NCBI GenBank assembly: GCA_963788115.1
Contig: CAWBFD010000004.1
Span: 558,001-622,000 of the forward strand
Source: CAWBFD01 sp963788115
GTDB lineage: Bacteria; Actinomycetota; Thermoleophilia; Solirubrobacterales; 70-9
Direction of reading: 5' to 3'
Length of the DNA: 64,000 nucleotides
Shown: one piece after another, positions 49,081 to 56,850 of the stretch
Position numbering within the stretch: the stretch's first letter is position 1
How the letters are laid out: each line of letters starts with the position of its first letter
Notes under the pieces: model-generated
Databases searched by the model: none
What the model was told of the DNA's origin: nothing
What the model saw: only the letters and a program-made list of their open reading frames with translations
Translations under genes and position numbers: made by a program

Positions 49081-52000
49081 CGAGGCGCAGAGCCTGGTCG
49101 AGGCGGTCCTCGGTCAGAGCCTGGGCCCCGAGTCGCTGTGCGGCCTCCGCGGTGGCCGCGTCGCGGGCGCCCTGGCGCTCCGAGATCGCGATCACTCCGG
49201 CGATCACGGCGAGCGTGAGGAGGACGCCAACACCGCCCAGCAGCGCCCTCAGGCGGCGGTTCGCCACGCGCTGGCGCTCGGCCTCGCGCCCGCTGGCGGC
49301 CCGGCCCTCGTCGAGAAACTCGCGCTCCAGGTCGTTCAGCTCCACGTCGTGGCTAGCCGCCCAGTCGAGCGCGGCGGCGAGCCGCGCACCGCGATAGAGC
49401 TCGGCGGGATCGCGTCCGGAGTCCTGCCACTCACCGGCGGCATTGATCAGGTGCTGGTGGAGGCGTCGGCCCTCGGCATCCTCCTCGAGCCAGCCCCGAA
49501 GCCGCGGCCATTCGCGAAGCAGTGCCTCGTGAGCGACCTCGACCGCGCCCTCGTCCACGGTGAGCAGCCGGCTGTCGGTGAGCATGGCCAACGCGCCCGC
49601 GGTGTCTTCGTCCCTGTCCATGTCCAGCTCCGCGAGCGGAACCCGCCGCCGCACCAGCGCCGCCTCCTCGGCACCCGCCAGGCGCAGCAGGATCGCCCGC
49701 GCCCGTTCGCGTTGGGGCTCGGTCAGCCGCTGGTAGGCCCGCTCCGCCAGCCGGGTCACCGCGCCGCTGACGCCGCCCTTCGCCTCGTACGTGGCGTGGC
49801 GCAGGGTGCGTCCATCTCGCTCCTCCCACAGCTCGAGCAAAGCGGTCGAAAGGAGCGGCAGGCCGCCGGGCTCGTCGGCGACGTCCGCGACCAGCGCCGA
49901 GACCAGCTGCGGCTCGACCCGCAGCCCCGTCCTGCGGGCGGGAAGCTCGATCGCTCGCCGCAGCTCCTCGCGGGTCATCGGGCCGACCAGCACCTGGTTG
50001 CCGCTGATCTGCGCGGACAGTCCCGGGTATTCCGCGAAGCGGCCGTAGAAGTCCGCCCGGATCGCCAGCACCACGACCACGCGCTGGTCAGGGTCCTCGG
50101 CGACGATGGCCAGCGCCTCCGCGAACGCCGCGCGCTCACCGTCGTCGCGGCAGGCCGTGAACATCTCCTCGAACTGGTCGACGGCCAGGACCAGGCGCTC
50201 GCCGGGCTCGAGACTCCCGAGGGCCGCCGCGAACGGGTCATCGCCGTTCCGCGCAGCGCTCTCGGGCCCAAGGCGCGCCAGCGCCCGGCGAAGCTCCTCG
50301 AGCGGATGCTTCCCGGGCCGCATCAGCATCCGGCGCCATCGCTCGGAGCCCGGCAGGACTCCGTTCGCGAGGGCCGGCAGGAGGCCCGCCCGGACCACCG
50401 AGGACTTGCCGCTGCCGGAGGGCCCCACCACCGCCAGCACCGTGGAGCCGACGAGGCGCGCCACCATGCCCGCGACGAGCCGCTCCCGGCCGAAGAAGTA
50501 CTCGGCGTGAGCCGCGTCGAAGGGCGCGAGACCGCGGAAGGGGCACACCGGCGGCGCCTCGGGATCCAACGGCTCCTCGACCAGATAGCGCCCGGCTCGC
50601 TCGCCTGCGGCCTGCAGGTCGACGATCTCGGTGGCAAGCTGAGCCTCGGCCGTCCGCAGGTCGCCGCGGTCGCTCGCGGCACGGCCTGCGGTCTCCACGA
50701 GCCGCTGGGCCGCGTCCGCGCGCGCCCACTCGCTCGCCACCCGGTGAACGCCTGCCGGAACGCCCTCGCTGGCCGCGAGCAGTCCGTCCAGGGGCACCTC
50801 CGCTCCCCCCGCAGGCGCGTACAGCGCCGCGATCTCCGCCACCGCCTCGGCACGGACGGGCCCGAGCACCAGACGCGGGGCGGTGCCGGCCTCGAGCATG
50901 CCCGCGAAGGCCGGAGGCTCCTGCTCGTCGCGGGACAGGACCAGAATCAGACGAGGCGGTGCACCCGACTGGCGGGCGAGGCCCGCGGCTCCCTCGAGCA
51001 TTGGTGCGCGCATCTCATCGGCGCCATCGAGGATCAGCAGCGTCGCCCTGCCGCTTTCGCGCGCACGACCGACCGTCGCCAGGGCGTCCTCGGATGCCTG
51101 CCGGCCTCCAACGTAGAGAACTTCCGCGCCGTCTCGCTGGACCTCGGCCGCCAGCTCGCCCGCGAGCCGGGTCTTGCCGATCCCCGCAGGCCCGCACAAG
51201 AGGACGACACGCGTCTGACCCGACCGCGCTTCCTCCCAGCGCTTCCGCAGCCAGGCCAGCTCATGCTCGCGGCCGGCCAGGATTGGCGATCCGCGATCCA
51301 GCGGTATCGCGAGCTCCTCCTTGGGCAGCGGCGGGTCGAGGGCTGGGTCCTGTGCCAGGATCGATTCCTGGAGCCGCCTCAGCTCGGGCCCTGGCTCCAC
51401 CCCGATCTCTCCGATCAGCGTCTCGCGCGCCTGCTGGTAGGCGTCGAGGGCCTCGGCTTGGCGGCCGGAGCGGTACAGGGCCAGAACTCGCTGGGCGTGG
51501 AAACGCTCGTTGAGCGGATCCTCCGCGATCAGCGCCTCGAGTCGCGGGATCACCTCGCGAGGGCGTCCGGCCGCGAGATCGCCGTCGATCGCAAGCTCGA
51601 TCGCCCGCAGGTGCAGCTCCTCGAGTCGCCGGATCTCGGGTGCCGCGAACGGCTCCCCGGCAACGTCCGCGAGCGGTGCTCCCTGCCAGAGGTCGAGTGC
51701 ACCCTGGGCAGCGCCGCCCACGATCCCCTGCTCAGCTTCGCGGTGGGCTCGCTCGACCAGACCCTCGAACCGCGCCGCATCCAGCGCATCATCGGGCAGC
51801 TGGAGCTCGTAGCCCCGACCGCGGGTGACGATCCTCGCGTCGGTCCCGTTCGCGTCCAGCGCCTTCCGCAGCCGTGAGACGTAGAGCTGGACGTTCTTGG
51901 CCGCACTCGCCGGCGGGCGCTCGGCCCAGAGCCCGTCGATCAGCTCGTCGGCGCTGACCGTCCGGTTGGCGCGCAGAGCGAGCAGAGCGAGCACCGCTCG

Positions 52001-52081
52001 CTGCTTGCTCCCCCCCAATGGAAGAGACTGGCCGTCGACGAGAGCATCGACGCGGCCGAGAATCCTTATCTCCAAAGCCAC
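48614..52081 (-). CDS. SARP/BTAD transcriptional regulator with ATPase modules (N-terminal frame)
   Basis: Residues 1-95: OmpR-type winged helix (EIRILGRVDALVDGQSLPLG ... GRGYELQ). 100-250: BTAD repeats (ALYRSGRQAEALDAYQQAR). Near 297: Walker A GPAGIGKT. Near 554: second Walker A GPSGSGKSS, with LVLAVDQFEEMF near 634, as in WD40-associated STAND ATPases. Near 950: membrane segment LLTLAVIAGVIAI. True coding continues, after a frameshift near residue 1000, into the WD40 region; the last about 150 codons of this frame are out-of-frame. Likely a large signal-responsive regulator of AfsR type. A CGTATACC promoter-like motif lies about 150 bases upstream. Confidence 0.85.
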   Translation of the reverse strand: MALEIRILGRVDALVDGQSLPLGGSKQRAVLALLALRANRTVSADELIDGLWAERPPASAAKNVQLYVSRLRKALDANGTDARIVTRGRGYELQLPDDALDAARFEGLVERAHREAEQGIVGGAAQGALDLWQGAPLADVAGEPFAAPEIRRLEELHLRAIELAIDGDLAAGRPREVIPRLEALIAEDPLNERFHAQRVLALYRSGRQAEALDAYQQARETLIGEIGVEPGPELRRLQESILAQDPALDPPLPKEELAIPLDRGSPILAGREHELAWLRKRWEEARSGQTRVVLLCGPAGIGKTRLAGELAAEVQRDGAEVLYVGGRQASEDALATVGRARESGRATLLILDGADEMRAPMLEGAAGLARQSGAPPRLILVLSRDEQEPPAFAGMLEAGTAPRLVLGPVRAEAVAEIAALYAPAGGAEVPLDGLLAASEGVPAGVHRVASEWARADAAQRLVETAGRAASDRGDLRTAEAQLATEIVDLQAAGERAGRYLVEEPLDPEAPPVCPFRGLAPFDAAHAEYFFGRERLVAGMVARLVGSTVLAVVGPSGSGKSSVVRAGLLPALANGVLPGSERWRRMLMRPGKHPLEELRRALARLGPESAARNGDDPFAAALGSLEPGERLVLAVDQFEEMFTACRDDGERAAFAEALAIVAEDPDQRVVVVLAIRADFYGRFAEYPGLSAQISGNQVLVGPMTREELRRAIELPARRTGLRVEPQLVSALVADVADEPGGLPLLSTALLELWEERDGRTLRHATYEAKGGVSGAVTRLAERAYQRLTEPQRERARAILLRLAGAEEAALVRRRVPLAELDMDRDEDTAGALAMLTDSRLLTVDEGAVEVAHEALLREWPRLRGWLEEDAEGRRLHQHLINAAGEWQDSGRDPAELYRGARLAAALDWAASHDVELNDLEREFLDEGRAASGREAERQRVANRRLRALLGGVGVLLTLAVIAGVIAISERQGARDAATAEAAQRLGAQALTEDRLDQALRLVKRRSRPGRLGRDSVKPSLDIAPQPGGGRGPWGRRRHRTDGAQPRREHARGRRRGWHRAPHRHRDASADRRAPSARLRLDARLRPWGRLACALGERAAGDLQRTHPDPRRRHRAATRLDPAWPPSACLWPGAVLLPIRRLRPGRTKPDRRLLRHR

Positions 52082-52231
52082 TTTTCGACCGAGCCCCCGA
52101 GCCCGGTCACGTTCACGGTAGGGCTTATCTCCGATGCCGTCAACCCTTCGGTCTTCCCGTCATCGCCTGTGCCCTGGATTTGGGACGGAAGGCGCGTCAC
52201 TTTTGGGTGCCTGACAGGTGGTCCAGAAGGG

Positions 52232-52249
52232 CGGTATACGCTCGGTTTA
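52232..52249 (-). promoter_or_regulatory. CGTATACC promoter-like motif, copy 3
   Basis: The minus strand reads TAAACCGAGCGTATACCG, matching the core of the modules at 33115 and 46846. It sits about 150 bases upstream of the regulator start at 52081, in the 195-base gap after the FAD oxidoreductase gene. Only the core is shared here, not the full 100-base module. Confidence 0.45.
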
Positions 52250-52276
52250 TCGGTCTGGGCGTCGCGCCAGCGATCG

Positions 52277-53509
52277 CTACCCGCCCACGCCCAGCTCGGC
52301 CTCCGCCCGGTCGGCGATCAGGCGGGCAAGCGCGAGCGAGGAGGTGGCGGCGGGGGAGGGGGCGTTGCGCACGTGCAGGGCCTGGCCGGTGCGCGAGACG
52401 ACGAAGTCGTCGACCAGCGAGCCGTCGCGGGCGAGCGCCTGGGCGCGAATCCCGGCGGGACCGGCGGTGATGTCGCTGGGGCGGAGCTCCGGGACCATCC
52501 GCGCGGCGTCCCGCGCCAGCGCCCGCCGGTTGACGGCGTGGCGCAGCTCGCCGATGCCGGCCCGCCACTGGCGCCCGATCAACCGCCAGGTGCCTGGCCA
52601 GGCCAGCGTGCGCCCGAGGTCGCGGGCCCTGACCCGGCGCAGCCGGTACGCGTCGAGAGCGCCCACGATCAGCGCCGTCGGGCCCAGCAGCACCTCGCCG
52701 TCGATCCCCCTGGTCAGGTGCGCTCCCAGGAACGGCAGCGCAGGGTCGGGGACCGGGTACACGTTTCCGCGCACCAGGTCGCGTCGCTCCGGGCGCAATC
52801 GCAGGTAGGCGCCACGGAACGGGACAATCCGCGGTTCCGGGTCGGCACCCGCCGCGACCGCAAGCCGGTCCGACCAGGCGCCGGCGCAGGTCACCGCGGC
52901 CGAGGCGACGGTCTCGCCGCGTGCATGCTCGAGGGCGACCCGCTGGCCGCGGTCACGCAGGGCTGTGACCCCGCACCCCAGGGTCACCGTGCCACCGCGT
53001 TCGTCTAGGTCCTCGGCGTAGGCGGCCGCGACGCGGGTGAAGTCGACCACGCCCGTGTTCGGCGAGTGGAGGCCTGCGACCCCCCGAGCGTGGGGCTCGA
53101 TGCCGGCGATCTCGTCGGCGCTCACCCGGCGCAGGCCCGGGACGGCGTTCGCATTCCCGCGCCGCTCGAGTTCGTCGAGGCCGGGGATCTCCTGCTCGCG
53201 TGTGGCGAGGATCAGCTTGCCGTTGCGATCGAACGGGATCCCGCGCCGCTCGCAGTAGGCGTAGAGGTCGCGAGCGCCCTCGACGCACAGCCGCGCCTTG
53301 AGCGAGCCGGGCGCGTAGTAGATCCCGGCATGGATGACACCACTGGTGCGCCCGGTCTGGTGCGCGCCGATCCGCGGCTCGCGCTCAAGCACCGCGATCC
53401 GAATGCCGTCGTGGCGAAGCGCCAGCTCGCGCGCGACCGCGAGGCCCAGGATGCCGGCGCCGACGACGGCCACGTCGCACTCGGCGGGGGGATCTGCGGA
53501 TCTGACCAT
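52277..53509 (-). CDS. L-2-hydroxyglutarate oxidase-like FAD oxidoreductase (LhgO family)
   Basis: 410 residues. DAO-fold FAD enzyme with VAVVGAGILGLAVARELALR at the N-terminus, HQTGRTSGVIHAGIYYAPGS (LhgO signature), KARLCVEGARDLYAYCERRG, and a C-terminal AGIRAQALARDG block. It should oxidise L-2-hydroxyglutarate or a related 2-hydroxyacid. The ATG at 53509 is preferred over the one at 53524 because GGGGGG lies 8 bases before it. It shares an operator-like palindrome with the divergent ligase gene. Confidence 0.88.
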   Translation of the reverse strand: MVRSADPPAECDVAVVGAGILGLAVARELALRHDGIRIAVLEREPRIGAHQTGRTSGVIHAGIYYAPGSLKARLCVEGARDLYAYCERRGIPFDRNGKLILATREQEIPGLDELERRGNANAVPGLRRVSADEIAGIEPHARGVAGLHSPNTGVVDFTRVAAAYAEDLDERGGTVTLGCGVTALRDRGQRVALEHARGETVASAAVTCAGAWSDRLAVAAGADPEPRIVPFRGAYLRLRPERRDLVRGNVYPVPDPALPFLGAHLTRGIDGEVLLGPTALIVGALDAYRLRRVRARDLGRTLAWPGTWRLIGRQWRAGIGELRHAVNRRALARDAARMVPELRPSDITAGPAGIRAQALARDGSLVDDFVVSRTGQALHVRNAPSPAATSSLALARLIADRAEAELGVGG

Positions 53510-53524
53510 CCACACGCCCCCCAT

Positions 53525-53567
53525 GATTGTCGGGTTAGGGACCGTATGGGTATCTAATCCGACAATC
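53525..53567. promoter_or_regulatory. palindromic operator over a plus-strand promoter
   Basis: GATTGTCGGGTTA (53525-53537) and TAATCCGACAATC (53555-53567) are inverted repeats differing at one position, 17 bases apart. The plus strand also gives TTGTCG (53528) - 17 bases - TATCTA (53551), a good -35/-10 pair, so a bound repressor would cover the promoter. It lies between the LhgO-like gene (minus) and the DNA ligase gene (plus). Confidence 0.65.
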
Positions 53568-53662
53568 GCGGCGGGAGAGCGGGCGCGGAGACCGAAGGAG
53601 GCGTGGCGGCAGGCGCGTCCCGGGCACACGCTGATCGGGAATCACTCGTCTACGATCGCTGC

Positions 53663-54619
53663 GTGGCGCTCCCCCTGAAACCGCCGGTGAAGCCCCAGCT
53701 TGCGCTCTCGCGCAAGACGCTTCCGGAGGGGGAGGAGTGGGCCTATGAGCCAAAGTACGACGGCTTTCGGGCGATCGCGTTCGTCGATGGCGACGACCTC
53801 TTCGTCCAGTCGCGAACCGGGAGGCCGTTCGTCCGTTACTTCCCCGAGCTTCGGTTCCCCGACGGCCGTTACGTGCTCGACGGTGAGCTGGTCATCCTCG
53901 GCGAGGACGGGATCGAGCAATTCGACGCGCTCCAGAACCGGATCCATCCGGCCGAGTCGAGAATTCGGAAGCTGGCCGCGGAGACTCCGGCGACGTTCCG
54001 AGCCTTCGACCTCCTCGCGGTCGGGAAGCGCAAGGCGCTCGCCGACCCGTTCGAGGGGCGACGGGAGGCGCTCGAACGGCTCTTGGCGGAGGCGGATGAC
54101 CCGGCGTCGGTCGAGCTGACCCCTCTGGTCCGCGACTCTGCGGATGCGGAGCCCTGGCTCGCCTCGGGCGAGGGCGTGATCGCCAAGGAGCTCGAGGCGC
54201 CGTACCGCCCGGGCGAGCGCAAGGGCATGGTGAAGGTGAAGCGGCTTCGTACCGCCGACTGCGTCGTCGTCGGCTGGCGCCCGGGCAAGGAGGAGGGGAC
54301 CGTCGGGTCGCTGATCCTCGGCCTCTACGAGGGAGGCGAGCTGCGGGTCGTCGGCCACACCTCGGGGCTGAAGGCGGCCGAGAAGCGCGAGCTGGTGGGC
54401 AAGCTCGCGCCATATGAGACGGGCGAGCGCGGTTCCGGTGATCCCAGCCGCTGGAGCGCCGATCGCGAGCTCGAGTGGGTCGCGCTGCGGCCCGAGCTGG
54501 TGGTGGAGGTCTCCTTCGATCACGTCAGCTCGGGTCGTATCCGCCACGGCACGAGCCTGCTTCGCTGGCGCGAGGACAAGGACCCGGCCGACTGCACGTT
54601 CGATCAGCTGTCGGCGTAG
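53663..54619 (+). CDS. ATP-dependent DNA ligase (LigC/LigD ligase-domain type)
   Basis: 318 residues. The nucleotidyltransferase motif I is EPKYDGFRAI, with Lys31 as the adenylated residue. Motif III is FRAFDLL, motif IV GEGVIAKEL, motif V MVKVKR. A C-terminal OB-fold follows (DCVVVGWRPGKEEGTVGSLI through VVEVSFDHVSSGRIRHG). No polymerase or phosphoesterase domain, so it is a stand-alone LigC-type ligase for repair. GTG start at 53663, since the ligase fold begins there; about 100 bases downstream of the predicted promoter. Confidence 0.9.
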   Translation: MALPLKPPVKPQLALSRKTLPEGEEWAYEPKYDGFRAIAFVDGDDLFVQSRTGRPFVRYFPELRFPDGRYVLDGELVILGEDGIEQFDALQNRIHPAESRIRKLAAETPATFRAFDLLAVGKRKALADPFEGRREALERLLAEADDPASVELTPLVRDSADAEPWLASGEGVIAKELEAPYRPGERKGMVKVKRLRTADCVVVGWRPGKEEGTVGSLILGLYEGGELRVVGHTSGLKAAEKRELVGKLAPYETGERGSGDPSRWSADRELEWVALRPELVVEVSFDHVSSGRIRHGTSLLRWREDKDPADCTFDQLSA

Positions 54620-54652
54620 TCGCAGCCGACCGACGAGACGAGGAGGCCGCAT

Positions 54653-55543
54653 ATGGCGACGCTGGAGACGATGACCTACGAGCGCGACGGGCGGATCGCA
54701 CGGATCACTCTCGATCGGCCCGAGCGCGGCAACGGGATCACGCTCGAGATGCCGCCCGAGCTCGCCGCGTGCGTGGAGCGCGCGAACCTCGACCCGGAGG
54801 TCCACGTGATCGCCCTCGCCGGCAACGGCTCCGGCTTCTGCGGCGGCTACGACCTGGTGCTCGCGGCGGAGGGCCGGCGCGACCAGACGGCAGGCGAATC
54901 CCGGCCGCCCGGCTCCCCCCTCGACCCGGAGGTGATTGCCGCCAACCACGACCCGTCCGGCACCTGGGACCCGGTGGTCGACTTTCAGATGATGTGGCGG
55001 AACGTCCGCGGGTTCATGAGCCTGTTTCACTCGGAGAAGCCCGTGCTCTGCAAGGTGCACGGGTTCTGCGTCGCCGGCGGCACCGATATGGCGCTGTGCG
55101 CGGACCTTTTGGTGGTCGAGGACACGGCCAGGATCGGCTACCCGCCGGCCCGCGTCTGGGGGGTGCCGACGACGGCCCTGTGGGCGGCGCGCCTGGGCCC
55201 GGCGCGGGCGAAACGGCTGCTCTTGACCGGCGACTCGATCACCGGCGCCGAGGCGGCGGAGTGGGGACTGGCGAGCGAGGCGGCGCCCGCCGACCAGCTC
55301 GATGAGCGGTTCGAGGCCCTGCTCTCCCGGGTCTCCCGGGTCCCCGTGAACCAGCTCGTGATGCACAAGCTGCTGGTGAACCAGGCGCTCTACGCACAGG
55401 GCCTCCACGCGACCCAGGTCCTCGGGACCTTCCTCGACGGGATCGCCCGCCACACGCCCGAGGGGTTCGGCTTTCAGCGACGGGCCGCGGAGGCCGGCTG
55501 GCGTGAGGCCGTGCGCGAGCGCGACGAGCCGTTCGGGGACTGA
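54653..55543 (+). CDS. enoyl-CoA hydratase/isomerase (crotonase) family
   Basis: 296 residues of the crotonase fold: RIARITLDRPERGNGITLEM, then the oxyanion segment HVIALAGNGSGFCGGYDL, and KVHGFCVAGGTDMALCADLL providing the second oxyanion-hole Gly. RIGYPPARVWGVPTTALWAA follows. The Glu usually acting as base is not obvious in the second half, so the exact reaction (hydration, isomerisation or hydrolysis of an acyl-CoA) is uncertain. Follows the ligase gene by 33 bases. Confidence 0.88.
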   Translation: MATLETMTYERDGRIARITLDRPERGNGITLEMPPELAACVERANLDPEVHVIALAGNGSGFCGGYDLVLAAEGRRDQTAGESRPPGSPLDPEVIAANHDPSGTWDPVVDFQMMWRNVRGFMSLFHSEKPVLCKVHGFCVAGGTDMALCADLLVVEDTARIGYPPARVWGVPTTALWAARLGPARAKRLLLTGDSITGAEAAEWGLASEAAPADQLDERFEALLSRVSRVPVNQLVMHKLLVNQALYAQGLHATQVLGTFLDGIARHTPEGFGFQRRAAEAGWREAVRERDEPFGD

Positions 55544-55562
55544 CTCAGGGTCGGCCCGCCGA

Positions 55563-56627
55563 TCACTGAGACTCGCCCCGGAGGTCGCTGAAGGCGGTGA
55601 TCTGGCCGCGATCGTTGAGTCCGGTGGCGCCGCTGGTCCGTGCGCCCGGGGCATCGATCGTCGTGAACGTCCCTCGATCACCCAGAAAGCCACGCTGCCG
55701 TAGCGTGGGGTCGAGGTAGAGGCCCACGACCTGGCCGCGGTTGTTGATGTCGAGGGGCGCGGTTCCGATCGCGCCTGGGAAATCCAGCTTGGTGAAGCCA
55801 CGGCGGTCCCGCAGAAAGCCGAGCTGCGCCGGTTGATCCCCGCTGAGGTCGAGGTAGCTGCCCACGATGTGGCCGCGGTTGTTGATGCCCCAGGCCGTCG
55901 TTCCGCTGGCGCCGGGGAAGTCGATCGCGGTCTTGTAGACGCCCTTCTCCCACAGGAAGGCGTGGAAGATTCCATCGGCGTCGATGTAGAAGCCCACGAC
56001 CTGGCCACGGTCGTTGACGTCAAGGGCCAGCGTCTCCACGGCGCCGGGGACCTGGAGCGTGGTGTACTCGCCCCGGCTCTTCAGAAAGCCCCGGGCCTTG
56101 CCGTCGGGTCCGGTGTAGGCGCCCGCGATCTGACCGCGATCGTTGATCTTGGAGGCAAAGGTCCCGGGGTAGTTGATGACCCTGGAGGCGTCGATTCCGG
56201 AGGCATCCGGGACGTCGAACGTGCTGAAGCAGCCCTTGGAGAGCAGGAAGCCATGGCCTGTGCCGCCGACGTCGACGTACCCGCCCAAGATCTGCTGGCG
56301 GTTGTTGATCCCGTACGGCACGGTCTCCAGGTCGGGCCCGGGCGCATCGACCCTGGTGAATACGCCGTCGTCGAGCAGGTATCCGAGGGCGATGGGCGTG
56401 ACATCGGCGTCGGCGTTCGCGGCCTGCGCCCGAGCGGGGGCGTCAGCCTGGGACTGCGCCGACGACCGGAGGACGAATGGCGAGACGGGCGCGTCAGGGG
56501 ATGCCGCCGCCTGCGCCGCGGCGCCCGCCGGCGCGAAACCGGCCACGGTGAGGAGGGTGAGAACGACGGCCGCGGCGATCCCCGCGGTCCCACGAGTACG
56601 AATGCTGGTGATGTCCGGCGAAGCCAT
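55563..56627 (-). CDS. secreted HAF-repeat beta-propeller-like protein
   Basis: 354 residues. The signal peptide (GIAAAVVLTLLTVAGFAPAG) is followed by at least seven repeats of about 45 residues, with cores such as YGINNRQQILGGYVDVGGTG, SKINDRGQIAGAYTGPDGKA and LDINNRGQVVGLYLDPTLRQ, each paired with a GFLxxxGxFTTxDxPGA strand. These are HAF/extracellular repeats of unknown function. The ATG at 56627 has GGAGG 7 bases upstream. Confidence 0.85.
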   Translation of the reverse strand: MASPDITSIRTRGTAGIAAAVVLTLLTVAGFAPAGAAAQAAASPDAPVSPFVLRSSAQSQADAPARAQAANADADVTPIALGYLLDDGVFTRVDAPGPDLETVPYGINNRQQILGGYVDVGGTGHGFLLSKGCFSTFDVPDASGIDASRVINYPGTFASKINDRGQIAGAYTGPDGKARGFLKSRGEYTTLQVPGAVETLALDVNDRGQVVGFYIDADGIFHAFLWEKGVYKTAIDFPGASGTTAWGINNRGHIVGSYLDLSGDQPAQLGFLRDRRGFTKLDFPGAIGTAPLDINNRGQVVGLYLDPTLRQRGFLGDRGTFTTIDAPGARTSGATGLNDRGQITAFSDLRGESQ

Positions 56628-56743
56628 CCTGACCTCCTTCTGCCTGGAACGGACCCCCAATTCCTCACTTATTCGCTTCGAGAGGTCTTTCGGATCAATC
56701 CCGAGGCGGCGCGCCGAGCGGCGGGCGAATCCGGTCGTCGGCG

Positions 56744-56850
56744 CTGAGGATCCTCGTCACCGGCTCACGGATGCCGTTCGCGCTCGGCATCGTCCGCAAG
56801 CTCGCGGATGCCGGCCACGAGGTGTGGGCGGCCGACGACTACGAGCTCAG
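56744..56850 (+). pseudogene. ATP-grasp-type protein, N-terminal fragment
   Basis: The plus strand encodes LRILVTGSRMPFALGIVRKL and ADAGHEVWAADDYE, the Rossmann-like N-terminus of actinobacterial ATP-grasp (carbamoyl-phosphate-synthase-like) proteins. It is cut off near 56.85 kb, where the pyruvate kinase gene ends on the other strand. Only about 36 codons remain, without a clear start codon. Confidence 0.55.

Noticed and set aside
48746..51877. A 1,043-codon open frame on the plus strand
   Set aside because: It lies wholly antisense to the BTAD/ATPase regulator, and its translation is Arg/Gln/His-rich without any domain. Long antisense frames are expected at this GC content.
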